Assembly: GCA_951828235.1 (NCBI GenBank)
Contig: OX639965.1
Span: forward strand, 2,770,129-2,834,128
Length of the DNA: 64,000 bases
Source of the DNA: an uncultured Gammaproteobacteria bacterium
GTDB lineage: Bacteria; Pseudomonadota; Gammaproteobacteria; Steroidobacterales; Foliamicaceae
Direction: 5' to 3'
A model generated the notes under the pieces. It saw only the letters and a program-made list of their open reading frames with translations, did no database searches and was not told where the DNA came from. Positions 25,445-34,621 of the stretch are shown piece by piece; within the stretch, counting starts at the first letter, position 1; each line of letters starts with the position of its first letter. The position numbers and the translations under genes are program-made.

Positions 25445-26670
25445 AATTTGGGCGCCTTGCCGAGGGTTGCGATGCCCAGAACGCCAAGACCCAGGGCACC
25501 AATCGCAACACTGAGCGCAGAATCGTAGTTCCCGTAGAGGTCGAACACGCGACCAAACGCGGGTGGCGCAATTCCGACACCCACATAGAAAAAAATGAAT
25601 ACCCAGCCGTATAGCCTGCCGTAGGATTTCAGTCCGAAGTACCGTGCTGTCAGATACGGCAACAGATCAACTTCGGAACCGGCGGCCAGGCCAATGAAAA
25701 TGGCTGCCGTCACGGCGAGCCAGAGCGCCGGCACGTCTGTTCCCAACAGCAGGCAGCCGATGATCGGCATGCTGAGGAACACGGCGGCTACATACGGCGG
25801 GTGGAAACGGTCCACCAGAAAGCCCGTGGTGACGCGGCCAAGAATCACGGCGGCTCCCATTGCGCCGATCATGCGCACTGCCATCGCTCGCGGCATGTTG
25901 GCGTCGGTCAGCATAGGCACCAGATGTATGGCCAGGGCCGAGATAATCCCGCCGATGAGCATGAAGGCGAAGGCGAATTGCCAGAACCGAAAGGTCCGAA
26001 ACGCTTCCTTCACCGTAAGGCCGGCCTCCAATGCCGGTGAAGCGGGCCTGCGTGCGGAGTTTGCGGCCTTTTCGTCCTGCCGGCCCTGCTCAAAGAACCA
26101 GAAGTACGCGGGCAGGACGGCGAGAGCCGCCGCGGCCGCCATCGCCATGTAGCCCGCCTGCCAGCCATAGCGTTCAATGAGCCCGCCCAGGACCAGCGGC
26201 GCCAGGATACCGGCAATTCCCGTGCCGGCCAGAGTCACTCCCAGGGCAAGTCCCCGCCTCTTCTCGAACCACGTCGCGACGGCGCGGGTCCACACGAGGG
26301 GCGTCGTACAGCATCCCACCAGGGAGAGCCCAAAGATGGACGCATAGAAAATCAGGATGCTGCCGTTCATCCGGGTCATGCCCACCAGGGCGAGTGACAG
26401 CAGGATCAGCGAGATCAGCGCGATTTTCCGGACCCCGAATTTGTCGGCAATGTATCCGACAAAAGGCGCCGTCACGGCGAAACCCAGGGTGAGGAATGTC
26501 TTGGCGGCCGATATCTCGGCGCGGCTCCAGCCGAACGCGTCGGCGAGCGGGTTAAGCATGATGCCCAGGCTGTACACCATGGCCCCGGTAACGCCGACGC
26601 CAACACCGATCGCCGCCGAAACCACGACGGGCCAGTGCGCGCGAAATTCAGCGTAGTCCTGAGGCACCAA
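25441..26670 (-). CDS. MFS transporter, OFA/monocarboxylate-type
   Basis: This 409-residue, 12-helix MFS carrier resembles the oxalate/formate-antiporter and monocarboxylate groups. Helix 1 ends in GVGVTGAMVYSLGIML, the A-like motif is GYIADKFGVRK, and GLALGVTLAGTGIAG lies in helix 5. Carriers of this type usually move small organic acids. The start is TTG (26670) or the adjacent GTG (26667), with GGGAG six to nine bases upstream. It is coupled to the SDR, whose start overlaps this stop. It is divergent from the TonB receptor at 26937, with a 266-bp region between them that presumably holds both promoters. Confidence 0.82.
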   Translation of the reverse strand: MVPQDYAEFRAHWPVVVSAAIGVGVGVTGAMVYSLGIMLNPLADAFGWSRAEISAAKTFLTLGFAVTAPFVGYIADKFGVRKIALISLILLSLALVGMTRMNGSILIFYASIFGLSLVGCCTTPLVWTRAVATWFEKRRGLALGVTLAGTGIAGILAPLVLGGLIERYGWQAGYMAMAAAAALAVLPAYFWFFEQGRQDEKAANSARRPASPALEAGLTVKEAFRTFRFWQFAFAFMLIGGIISALAIHLVPMLTDANMPRAMAVRMIGAMGAAVILGRVTTGFLVDRFHPPYVAAVFLSMPIIGCLLLGTDVPALWLAVTAAIFIGLAAGSEVDLLPYLTARYFGLKSYGRLYGWVFIFFYVGVGIAPPAFGRVFDLYGNYDSALSVAIGALGLGVLGIATLGKAPKF

Positions 26671-26770
26671 CTATTGCTCCCGGAGCGTAAGGCGATTGGA
26701 GTATACAGAAGCACGTGCATATGAATTCAATGATGCACAAAGCAAATTTTGCGTTTACCGATTTTCCGGT

Positions 26771-26799
26771 TTGCTGATGCTTCCGAGAATTCAAATAAT
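26771..26799 (+). promoter_or_regulatory. Candidate sigma-70 promoter for the TonB receptor
   Basis: TTGCTG at 26771-26776 and AATAAT at 26794-26799 are separated by 17 bases, about 140 bases before the receptor start. The -10 matches consensus at five of six positions, the -35 at three of six. The region 26690-26810 is AT-rich compared with its surroundings, as expected of a promoter zone. Confidence 0.35.
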
Positions 26800-26936
26800 G
26801 GGATTATCGGCCGAATGCAAGCCGACCGGTTGGTCTTGTTGGCTCGGTACTGGCAAGCTGGAACTCGTGGATACCTGCTTCCTGAAATTGGGAGCTGTGC
26901 GAACTTACAAGTAGTTCCGATTTGGAGGAACATGTC

Positions 26937-29102
26937 ATGGACAGATATACACACTGGCCTGCGTGCCTGATGAACGGCATGGCAATCTCTATGCTTCTGG
27001 TCTCCCTCGACGCAGTCGCGCAAGAGATTGCATTAGAGGAAATCATCGTTACGGCGGAGCGGCGCGAGGCGGACATTCAGGATACGCCGGTCACCGTTAC
27101 CGCCCTGACGGCTGCTACACTCGACAACCTGCAGGTGGCCAACACCATTGAGCTGGACCGCACGGTTCCCAACCTTTCCGTTCGGGAGCTAACGGCGAAT
27201 CCTTCCACTTTCAATATCTCCCTCAGGGGCAACACGGAGTCCGTGGGCGGCTTGTCGGTTTCGGAATCGAATGTGGGAGTCTATGTCGACGACGTCTACC
27301 GGGGCCGTCTTGCGGGCGCCAATCTGACTTTCAATGACATCGAACGGATTGAAGTGCTGCGTGGGCCTCAGGGCACCCTGTACGGACGCAACACGATTGC
27401 CGGCGCAATCAAGATTGTGAGCCGGAAGCCCGTTGACGAGTCCTGGGTTGATGTGAGCGCCGGCTACGGCGATTGGGACCACACGGAATTCAAGGGTTCT
27501 ATCGGGGGACCGATCGTTGACGACACCTGGGCCGCATCGTTTTCCATGATTTACATGGAAAACGGAGGCTACAAGTTCAACCGCGCCATCGGCGAAGACG
27601 TGGGGGCGATGGAGAATGTCGCCAGCCGTGTGATCCTGAACTATCTGGGCTCCGATACGCTGGATATGACGTTAACGGCGTTCGTTGCATCCGATGACAA
27701 CGACGGATATATACCCACCCCGGCCACGTACGGCGGCTCGCCGCCCACCACTTCACAGGCAATGTTTGCCACGGGAAATATCTACACCAGTCAATCCACG
27801 ACGCCGAGTCGAGGCAAGACCGACCAGTGGAGCATCACCCTGAATATCTCCTACGACGCCGGCGCATTCGAATTTCGATCCATTACGGGTTACATGGATC
27901 TCGAGGACCTGTTCCGCGCGGATTTCACGGGTGGGCGCGAATTCGCTCCCGGAGTGTACGGCGCGGGATTTGACCGAACAGCCCTCGCCAATCACGACCA
28001 GTTCACGCAGGAATTCCAGCTGCTGGGAACCACTGCCGGGGAACGTCTCGACTGGTTGGCCGGCCTCTTTTACTTCACGGAGGCGGGGGATCAGGTCATA
28101 AATGACAAGTTCGGAACTTTTCCTCTGCTGCCCACCACTTTCGACCTCAAGACAGACAGTTATGCCGTATTCGGCCAACTCAGCTACGAGTGGAACAGCA
28201 GGGTCAGCATTATCGGCGGTCTGCGCTACACCCAGGACAGCAAGTCGATGGACGCGACGATCCAGGACGGATTGTTCGTTTTTCCGGTTACTTTGGCAGC
28301 AGTCAGCCTCGACGAGGACTTTTCGTCTATTTCGCCCAAGCTCGGAGTCGATGTCCAATGGAACGACGACACGCTGGTTTACGCCTATGTTGCGCACGGC
28401 TTCAAGGGTGGCGGCTTTAACGGTCTGGCTGTCGGGAATCCCCTGATTCTCGCCTCGCCCTACAACGAAGAAACGGTGTGGACGCTTGAGGGAGGCGTCA
28501 AGACCGACCTGCTGGACAATCGGCTCAGGATAAACGCCGCGGTCTTCTATAACCGCTACGACGACATTCAGATGACGGCCATCATCGACGTCGCATCCTT
28601 CTCTTTCGCGGAGCAGAACGTGGGCAAGGCCACCGTCCTCGGACTGGAAATCGAGGCAAGTGCCCGTCTGAGCGAGGGCCTGACGGTTTTCGGAAACGCC
28701 GGGTTCATGACCGACCGGTACGACCGGCTGGATCCGCTGAGCAGCGCGGCACAGAACAATGCTGCCGATCTACCATCGACGCCGGCGGCTATGGGTATGG
28801 TGGGATTCTCATACGAGCAACCCATTGCAGCGTCCGGAGCGGACCTCAAACTGCAGTTCGGCGCCGACGTCGGATACGTGGGTGACCACTTCGGGGAGGT
28901 AACGAACAGTGTCCTGGTCGAATCCTATGCCCAAATCAATGCATACGTCGCAATTGGAAGCAACGATGATCGATGGCAGCTGCGCCTGGCCGGCAAGAAC
29001 GTGAGTGATGAGCAGGATCTCGTATTCGGTTCGACAGCCTCGACCGGTTCGACGGCGGGACCACCACGGTTCTGGCTCCTGAGCGCCCGGCTGAGGTATT
29101 AG
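26937..29102 (+). CDS. TonB-dependent outer-membrane receptor
   Basis: This 721-residue TonB-dependent receptor has a signal peptide ending near DAVAQ-E and a TonB-box region EIALEEIIVTAERREADIQD. The plug motifs are ISLRGNTES, VYVDDVYRGR and IEVLRGPQGTLYGRNTIAG. A 22-strand-type barrel ends with aromatic and basic residues (LSARLRY). The start at 26937 has GGAGG eight bases upstream. It differs substantially from the receptor at 5725-8082 and probably binds another ligand. It precedes a VOC protein and a run of flavin oxygenases on the same strand. It is therefore the likely outer-membrane entry point for the substrate of that oxidative cluster. Confidence 0.93.
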   Translation: MDRYTHWPACLMNGMAISMLLVSLDAVAQEIALEEIIVTAERREADIQDTPVTVTALTAATLDNLQVANTIELDRTVPNLSVRELTANPSTFNISLRGNTESVGGLSVSESNVGVYVDDVYRGRLAGANLTFNDIERIEVLRGPQGTLYGRNTIAGAIKIVSRKPVDESWVDVSAGYGDWDHTEFKGSIGGPIVDDTWAASFSMIYMENGGYKFNRAIGEDVGAMENVASRVILNYLGSDTLDMTLTAFVASDDNDGYIPTPATYGGSPPTTSQAMFATGNIYTSQSTTPSRGKTDQWSITLNISYDAGAFEFRSITGYMDLEDLFRADFTGGREFAPGVYGAGFDRTALANHDQFTQEFQLLGTTAGERLDWLAGLFYFTEAGDQVINDKFGTFPLLPTTFDLKTDSYAVFGQLSYEWNSRVSIIGGLRYTQDSKSMDATIQDGLFVFPVTLAAVSLDEDFSSISPKLGVDVQWNDDTLVYAYVAHGFKGGGFNGLAVGNPLILASPYNEETVWTLEGGVKTDLLDNRLRINAAVFYNRYDDIQMTAIIDVASFSFAEQNVGKATVLGLEIEASARLSEGLTVFGNAGFMTDRYDRLDPLSSAAQNNAADLPSTPAAMGMVGFSYEQPIAASGADLKLQFGADVGYVGDHFGEVTNSVLVESYAQINAYVAIGSNDDRWQLRLAGKNVSDEQDLVFGSTASTGSTAGPPRFWLLSARLRY

Positions 29103-29208
29103 CCACTCGACGCAAAGCGCCTCTTTCGCAGAAATCGTCTTGCCGTCCGAAAACAGCATGCGAGTCATGAGTCAGCTTCGCCCTGTTGGCGACTTTTGAG
29201 GAACCACA

Positions 29209-30171
29209 ATGTTCGCAGGAATGCAGGAAATCGTTATCAGTGTCTGGAATCTGGAGCGACTGCGCTCCACACTGATGGATATCGGCCGGTGGAGTGCCCA
29301 TCCTCTGCCCGACGCGCCGGTCGAACAGCTCACGGCCTGGCATGTCCCCGAGGGCTGCACCCGAATCGAGCAATTGCTGCTGATGCCCGAGAGCGATAGC
29401 CGCGGCTTTATCAGGCTCGTGCGATTTCACGGCGTGTATGCAGAGCCCATGCGGCCGTCACAGCATACCTGGGACTCGGGCGGGATCTTCGACATCAATG
29501 TCTATGTGAAGGACGCGCAGGCCATCTACACCAATCTGCAACGCGCGGGCTGGACAGCACTCGGTCCTCCGACGGACTACCACCTGGCGGATTTCAGCAT
29601 CCGTCAGGCAGTAATGGTGGGCCCGGACGGAGTGTTCATGGTATTGCTCCAGTCATACGGAAAAGTCCTGATCGAACTTCCGCAATACTCGGGCATGTCG
29701 CGCACTTTCAATGCCCTGCAGATCGTTCGCGACTACGACGTCAGCTTCGACTTCTTCGTGAACAGGCTCGGCTGGAAACCGCTCGTGGAGACCGTGGTTG
29801 AGGATAAAGAGGAGCCGGGCCGAAACATGCTGGGCATTCCCGCCAATATTGCCCGCGGGCTTCGGCGCCGGGTCAGCATATTGCACCCGGAAGGCACCAA
29901 TGATGGTTCCGTTCAGATTCTTGAGATCAAGGAGCTGGACGGGAGCGATTTTGCAAGCCGTTGCGTCGCTCCAAATGTCGGCTACCTTTGCGGCCGTTTC
30001 CCCGTAGCCGACGCGGCGGCCTACGCCGATGAACTGCGGGCGCGGGATGTCGTTCCATACACGGAACCACTGTCACTCTTCGTGGCGCCCTATGGAATCG
30101 TCACGCTGTTCTCCGTGAGAACGCCGGACGGGGCCATTCTCGAGTTTTACACTCCGTCCGATTCGGACTGA
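29209..30171 (+). CDS. Two-domain VOC (glyoxalase/extradiol dioxygenase fold) protein
   Basis: This 320-residue cytosolic protein has two vicinal-oxygen-chelate modules, roughly residues 4-140 and 165-312. The second has the recognisable ending IVTLFSVRTPDGAILEFYTP, and the first has AVMVGPDGVFMVLLQ. VOC folds bind a divalent metal and catalyse extradiol ring cleavage, lactoylglutathione chemistry or epimerisation. Metal ligands are hard to assign; the Glu in ILEFYTP is a good candidate. Next to a TonB receptor and several flavin hydroxylases, ring cleavage of a hydroxylated substrate is a reasonable guess. The start ATG at 29209 follows TTTTGAGGAACCACA. Confidence 0.75.
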   Translation: MFAGMQEIVISVWNLERLRSTLMDIGRWSAHPLPDAPVEQLTAWHVPEGCTRIEQLLLMPESDSRGFIRLVRFHGVYAEPMRPSQHTWDSGGIFDINVYVKDAQAIYTNLQRAGWTALGPPTDYHLADFSIRQAVMVGPDGVFMVLLQSYGKVLIELPQYSGMSRTFNALQIVRDYDVSFDFFVNRLGWKPLVETVVEDKEEPGRNMLGIPANIARGLRRRVSILHPEGTNDGSVQILEIKELDGSDFASRCVAPNVGYLCGRFPVADAAAYADELRARDVVPYTEPLSLFVAPYGIVTLFSVRTPDGAILEFYTPSDSD

Positions 30172-30177
30172 ACCGGC

Positions 30178-30445
30178 CTAGTGCCGTGTCACACTTGTGT
30201 CGTCGCATCAGCGCTTCTCCCCAGGCTCGTGGCAAGGCGCGTCCCGCCGGGAATGGCGTCTCCCATTGCCCAGGGGCGCAACGCGGCCACGGGCCTGGGG
30301 AGAAGCGCCCTTCGGGAGCGCGTGTAGCGCGCTCCTGCGGCGTTGCAGCCGTTCGCAATACGGCGAGTATTCCGTGCCGGCTGCGCCTTGCAGGAACACG
30401 CTACACGCGCTCTGATGCGACGACACAAGCGTGACACGGCACTAG
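30178..30445. mobile_element. MITE-like 268-bp element with 34-bp terminal inverted repeats
   Basis: The two ends are inverted copies (CTAGTGCCGTGTCACACTTG at the left, the complement at the right) that match at 33 of 34 positions: 30178-30211 and 30412-30445. Inside are two further inverted pairs, 30211-30233 with 30286-30308 (one mismatch in 23) and 30315-30338 with 30390-30413. The whole element can therefore fold into a branched hairpin. It encodes no plausible transposase. CTAG at both extremes fits a TA target duplication, as left by IS630/Tc1-type transposases. It sits directly upstream of the FAD monooxygenase start. Confidence 0.85.
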
Positions 30446-30461
30446 GCAATTGAAGGGCGCG

Positions 30462-31619
30462 ATGCAAGGTTGCGGCGTAATCATTGTGGGCGCCGGGTTC
30501 GGCGGACTGGTCACCACGCTCGGCCTGCAGCGCTTCGGCTTGAGCTGCCGCGTCTTTGAAAAGGCCCCCGCTTTGGAAGAGGTCGGCGCAGGCATCTCCC
30601 TGAGTCCGAATTCGACGCGCGTACTCATTGCTCTGGGGCTGCGGCGGCAACTCGATCAGATCTGCAACAGCCCGGAAGCGCTTTGCACGAAGCATTTCGA
30701 GACCGGTGAAGTCCGTGCTCTGAATGAATCCGTCAACTACGAAAAACAGTACGGGGCGCCCTACTATCAGGTTCACCGTGCGGATCTTCACGCCCTGTTG
30801 ACCGAAACGGTACTGGGCAACGATCCCGACGCGATTCACCTGAACAGGGACTTCGTCGGTTTTGAGAGCCGCGGCAACTCGGTAGAAGCCCGATTTGCCG
30901 ACGGGTCCAGCGCCAGTGGTGAAGTGCTCATCGGTTGCGACGGCATCAAGTCCGTGATGCGCGACCTGTTGTGGCGCCCCGGCAAGCCCCATTACCTGGG
31001 ATATGTGGCCTATCGCGGCCTGACTCCCGTTGACCGTCTGCCCGACGGCCTGATTGCTCCTCCATCCGCCACCTTCAGCGGGCCGGGCCGGCATTTCACG
31101 CGCTACCTGATACGCGGCAAGGAGCTGGTCAACTACGTGGCTTTTGCCCAGCGGGCTGAATGGACGGACGAAGGCTGGTTTGTGGGCGCCGGGATTGACG
31201 AAGTATTGGAAAACTTTGTGGGGTGGGCTCCAGAGGTTCTCCACATCATCAAGAACACGCGGGGTGGACATTGCCACAAGTGGGGACTGTTCGGCCGCAG
31301 CCCGCTCTCACGATGGACCCGGGAACGCGCGACACTGCTCGGCGATGCGGCCCACCCCATGCTGCCTTTCCTGGGGCAGGGGTCGTCCATAGCGATTGAA
31401 GACGGCTTTGTGCTTGCGCGGGCGCTCGCCGAATACGATGACCCCGCAACCGCGCTGGCAAAGTATGAGGCGGCCCGCCTGCCGCGCGCCAACGAAACCG
31501 TCCAGCAGTCGGCGGCCCAAGGGGAACGAAAACATCGCAGGCCCGAACCTGGCGATACCATGCGCGAATTGCTGCAGACGCAGCTATTCGCCTACGACGC
31601 GACAAGCGTCGCTATCTGA
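30462..31619 (+). CDS. FAD-dependent aromatic-ring hydroxylase-like monooxygenase
   Basis: This 385-residue class-A flavoprotein monooxygenase has the dinucleotide motif IIVGAGFGG (about residues 7-15). The second FAD/NADPH motif, VLIGCDGIKS (about 157-166), and the third, LLGDAAHPMLPFLGQGSSIA, follow. These are the three classic blocks of salicylate- and 3-hydroxybenzoate-hydroxylase relatives. It should insert one oxygen atom into an aromatic or conjugated ring using NAD(P)H and O2. The chosen ATG at 30462 is only 16 bp after a MITE, which has displaced the native upstream region; a TTG at 30450 is an alternative start. The stop is one base before the ATG of the following MFS gene, so the two are probably co-expressed. 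Confidence 0.87.
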   Translation: MQGCGVIIVGAGFGGLVTTLGLQRFGLSCRVFEKAPALEEVGAGISLSPNSTRVLIALGLRRQLDQICNSPEALCTKHFETGEVRALNESVNYEKQYGAPYYQVHRADLHALLTETVLGNDPDAIHLNRDFVGFESRGNSVEARFADGSSASGEVLIGCDGIKSVMRDLLWRPGKPHYLGYVAYRGLTPVDRLPDGLIAPPSATFSGPGRHFTRYLIRGKELVNYVAFAQRAEWTDEGWFVGAGIDEVLENFVGWAPEVLHIIKNTRGGHCHKWGLFGRSPLSRWTRERATLLGDAAHPMLPFLGQGSSIAIEDGFVLARALAEYDDPATALAKYEAARLPRANETVQQSAAQGERKHRRPEPGDTMRELLQTQLFAYDATSVAI

Positions 31620-31620
31620 A

Positions 31621-32967
31621 ATGCCCGAGCGGGCTCCTGACGCTCCGGACGTAAAGCCGGCTTATGCCTGGTTCGTCGTGGTGACGATCTCCCTGCTGCA
31701 GATCGGAAGCTTCATCGACAGGATGGTAATCAACCTCCTCGTAGAGCCCATGCGGCAGTCGTTCGGACTCAGTGATACGAAAGTGAGCCTGCTTCTTGGT
31801 TTTGCCTTCGCAATGCTGTACGCGTGCATGGCCATTCCCGCTGGAAGGCTGGCGGACCGTTACAGTCGGGTGAGACTCATTGTCATCAGCGTGATTGCCT
31901 GGACACTGGCTACTCTCGGGTGCATGGTCGCCGATGGATACTGGACGCTTTTTCTTGCCCGAATGCTCGTGGGATTCGGTGAGGCAGCACTCATTCCGGC
32001 CGGTTTCTCCCTTCTCGGCGACTACTTCAGGCCCGGAAAACTCGCCCTGGCGACCAGCATTGTCACGGCCTCGAGCTTCGTTGGTTCGGGACTCGCGCTG
32101 GCGCTGGGCGGCCTCGTGATCAGTGGTTTGCCGACGACGGAGTTCTTCTCCCTGCCGTTAGTCGGGAAGGTCCGGTCGTGGCAGCTTGCGTTTGGCTTCG
32201 CCAGTATTCCGAGCGTGCTTTTTCTGGGCCTTTTCTTTTTCGTGCGGGAGCCGGTACGGCGTGGTGTGCTGAAACAGCAGGGCGAGAGCATTTCGCTCTT
32301 CAGCGCGCTGGCGCATTTGCGCCGGGATAAAGCAATGTGGATTTCCGTCTTCCTGGGTATGTCGTTGATCAATGCCTTCCAATACGGTTTGACGGCCTGG
32401 GTCCCCACCTTCTTCATCCGGACCTATGGATGGACGGCCGGCGAAATCGGTCAGTTGTATGGCGCCTCTTTTCTGATTTGCGCGACTGCGGGCACGGTCT
32501 CGGGCGGCTGGTTGTGCGACAGGCTTTTCGTCCGATTCGGACCCCGGACCTTCATTATCACGCCGTTGATTTCCGCCGCCATAACAATTCCCCTGGTACT
32601 TGGCTTCGCGCTCGCCGGCTCAAGCCTGGGGAGCGCTATCCTGGTTGTGCCCCTGACCTATTTCGGAACGATGTCATTTGGTGCGGCCATAGCGGCGATT
32701 CCGAGCCTGGCGCCCAATCAGATCAGGGCTCAACTGGTGGCGGCGTACATGCTCCTTGGCACGATGGTCGGCCTGGGAGGCGGTCCCTGGCTCATTGCTG
32801 TCTTCACGGACTATGTCCTGGCTGATCCAATGATGATCAGCCGCTCCATAGCTGTGGTCAGCACTTCCCTCATGACAGTAGCGGGATTAATTTTGTGGGC
32901 GGGACTGCGTTCCATGCCGCGAGCGGGCGATACCGGGGCTTACGCTGATGCGACAAGACAGGCGTGA
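31621..32967 (+). CDS. MFS transporter, Spinster/ACS-like
   Basis: This 448-residue, 12-helix MFS carrier begins one base after the upstream hydroxylase stop. The helix 2-3 loop carries AGRLADRYSRVRL, and LVGFGEAALIPAGFSLLGDY is typical of Spinster-like and anion:cation-symporter branches that move aromatic acids and lipids. The larger open frame starts earlier, but the ATG at 31621 gives a normal polar N terminus followed by helix 1. It is in the same operon as the FAD hydroxylase and the FAD-linked oxidase, which suggests import or export of the oxidised substrate. Confidence 0.84.
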   Translation: MPERAPDAPDVKPAYAWFVVVTISLLQIGSFIDRMVINLLVEPMRQSFGLSDTKVSLLLGFAFAMLYACMAIPAGRLADRYSRVRLIVISVIAWTLATLGCMVADGYWTLFLARMLVGFGEAALIPAGFSLLGDYFRPGKLALATSIVTASSFVGSGLALALGGLVISGLPTTEFFSLPLVGKVRSWQLAFGFASIPSVLFLGLFFFVREPVRRGVLKQQGESISLFSALAHLRRDKAMWISVFLGMSLINAFQYGLTAWVPTFFIRTYGWTAGEIGQLYGASFLICATAGTVSGGWLCDRLFVRFGPRTFIITPLISAAITIPLVLGFALAGSSLGSAILVVPLTYFGTMSFGAAIAAIPSLAPNQIRAQLVAAYMLLGTMVGLGGGPWLIAVFTDYVLADPMMISRSIAVVSTSLMTVAGLILWAGLRSMPRAGDTGAYADATRQA

Positions 32968-32968
32968 A

Positions 32969-34546
32969 ATGAAATCCGAGTCCCCTGCCGAAGAGTTTCT
33001 GCAGCGCCTGGACCGGATTGTCGGAGGTGATCATCTGATCGTCGACGACAGGCGGGAATTTTTCGCCACGGACGTTTACCGGCGTCTCGAAATCCCGATT
33101 GCCGTCGTTCGCCCGGGCTCGATCGAGGAAGCGCGGAAAGTAATCGCCTGTGCCTACGCCAACGACGTTGCCATTGTGCCGCGGGGCGGCGGGGCGTCGT
33201 ACACGGCGGGCTATCTTCCGACCACCGCGCGAGCAATCCTGGTCGATGCCGGACGGCTGGACCGCATTGTCGAGATCAACGAGCAGGACATGTTCGTGAC
33301 GGTCGAGCCGGGCGTGACCTGGGCCGAACTGGATAAGGCACTCGGAGCACGCGGATTACGCACTCCTTTTCGGGGCCCCTTCTCCGGGCTTGCGGCTACC
33401 GTTGGCGGTTCAATCAGTCAGAACGCCCTGGGACTGGGTACGAACACCTGGGGCGTGTCCTGTGAAAGTGTGCTGGCCATGGAGGTCATCACGGCCGATG
33501 GGCGGATCATCAGGACCGGGCAGGCCGGGTCAAAGGCCGGGGTTCCTTTCTTCCGCCATTACGGTCCGGACCTGACTGCGGTATTCACGGGCGACTGCGG
33601 CGCGCTGGGTTTCAAGGCGCGGATCACCTTGAAAGTAATGAAAGCGCGGCCCAGGTCCGGTTGCCTTTCCTTCGGATTCGGGACATTCGAAGGAGCGATA
33701 CAGGCGATGTCAGGCATTGCCGGGCATGTGGTCGAAGAAAAGTGTTTTGCCCTCGACAGCGCCCTGCAGCAGGGACAGATCGGAAAGAGCGGCGATGTGT
33801 CGACGCGGCTTGAGATGGCCAGATCCGTCATGGCCGCGTCGCACAGCCCGGTGCGCGGGCTCCTGCAGGTCATACGCATGGGTCTGTCGGGCAGCAGGGC
33901 GCTATCGGCCGCACCTTATGCGGCGCACTACATATTTGAAGGACAGTCCACCGGGGATATCCGCAGTAAAGTGCGGCTTGTGCGCCGGCTGGCACTTCAG
34001 AACGGTTGGGAGATTCCCAATTCGGTGCCATTAGTCGTATACGCGACGCCTTTCGCGCCACTGCACAATGTTCTCGGGCCGGCGGGCGAACGATGGGTGC
34101 CGGTGCACGGGATACTGCCGACCTCGTCGGTTTTGGCGTTCCACCGCGAGTTCAGGCAGTACCTCGCAAGCCGGCGGCAGGACATGACCGAACACGGCGT
34201 TCACACAGGGCTGATTTTCTCTTCGCTGGGCGCTGGATCCTTTCTGTACGAGCCGGCCTTCTACTGGAAGGACGAGCAGAGCGTATATCACCGCACGGTC
34301 CTCGATCAGGCTTACAGAAGCTCGATTCCATCGTACCCGCCCAATCCGGCCGGCGCCGAGCTGGTTCAGGCCATGCGTCAGGCGGCGATTGAGCAGTATC
34401 ACCGCTATGGCGCAGGCCACTTGCAGGTGGGAAAGCAGTATCCGCTGCTGCGCGACCGCGATCCTGCCGCAACGGAGTTGTTACGGGCGATCAAGAAGGC
34501 GGTCGATGGGAAGAACCTGTTCAATCCCGGCGCGCTTGGGCTGTAG
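32969..34546 (+). CDS. FAD-linked oxidase (FAD_binding_4 / vanillyl-alcohol-oxidase type)
   Basis: This ~525-residue flavoprotein has the PP-loop region of the VAO/PCMH superfamily. IVPRGGGASYTAGYLP lies at about residues 69-84, then VTVEPGVTW and GLAATVGGSISQNALGLGTN. The C terminus ends GKNLFNPGALG, as in D-lactate/glycolate oxidase and 4-cresol-type enzymes. It oxidises an alcohol, amine or hydroxy acid and passes electrons to O2 or another acceptor. Two starts are possible. The ATG at 32969 directly follows the upstream TGA and repeats the spacing seen at 31619/31621. The ATG at 32948 overlaps the MFS gene and adds seven residues. It is third in a monooxygenase-MFS-oxidase operon. Confidence 0.84.
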   Translation: MKSESPAEEFLQRLDRIVGGDHLIVDDRREFFATDVYRRLEIPIAVVRPGSIEEARKVIACAYANDVAIVPRGGGASYTAGYLPTTARAILVDAGRLDRIVEINEQDMFVTVEPGVTWAELDKALGARGLRTPFRGPFSGLAATVGGSISQNALGLGTNTWGVSCESVLAMEVITADGRIIRTGQAGSKAGVPFFRHYGPDLTAVFTGDCGALGFKARITLKVMKARPRSGCLSFGFGTFEGAIQAMSGIAGHVVEEKCFALDSALQQGQIGKSGDVSTRLEMARSVMAASHSPVRGLLQVIRMGLSGSRALSAAPYAAHYIFEGQSTGDIRSKVRLVRRLALQNGWEIPNSVPLVVYATPFAPLHNVLGPAGERWVPVHGILPTSSVLAFHREFRQYLASRRQDMTEHGVHTGLIFSSLGAGSFLYEPAFYWKDEQSVYHRTVLDQAYRSSIPSYPPNPAGAELVQAMRQAAIEQYHRYGAGHLQVGKQYPLLRDRDPAATELLRAIKKAVDGKNLFNPGALGL

Positions 34547-34621
34547 AGGTCCGGCGCCGCGGCTGCAAGCCGAGGACCGCGGGCTATCATTTTTGCCTGG
34601 CCTCTTTTCCAGGTATTCAGG

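Noticed and set aside
30189..31277. 362-codon minus-strand frame running through the MITE
   Set aside because: It joins the MITE to the antisense of the FAD monooxygenase; the MITE-internal part is an artefact of its inverted repeats, so it is not a transposase.
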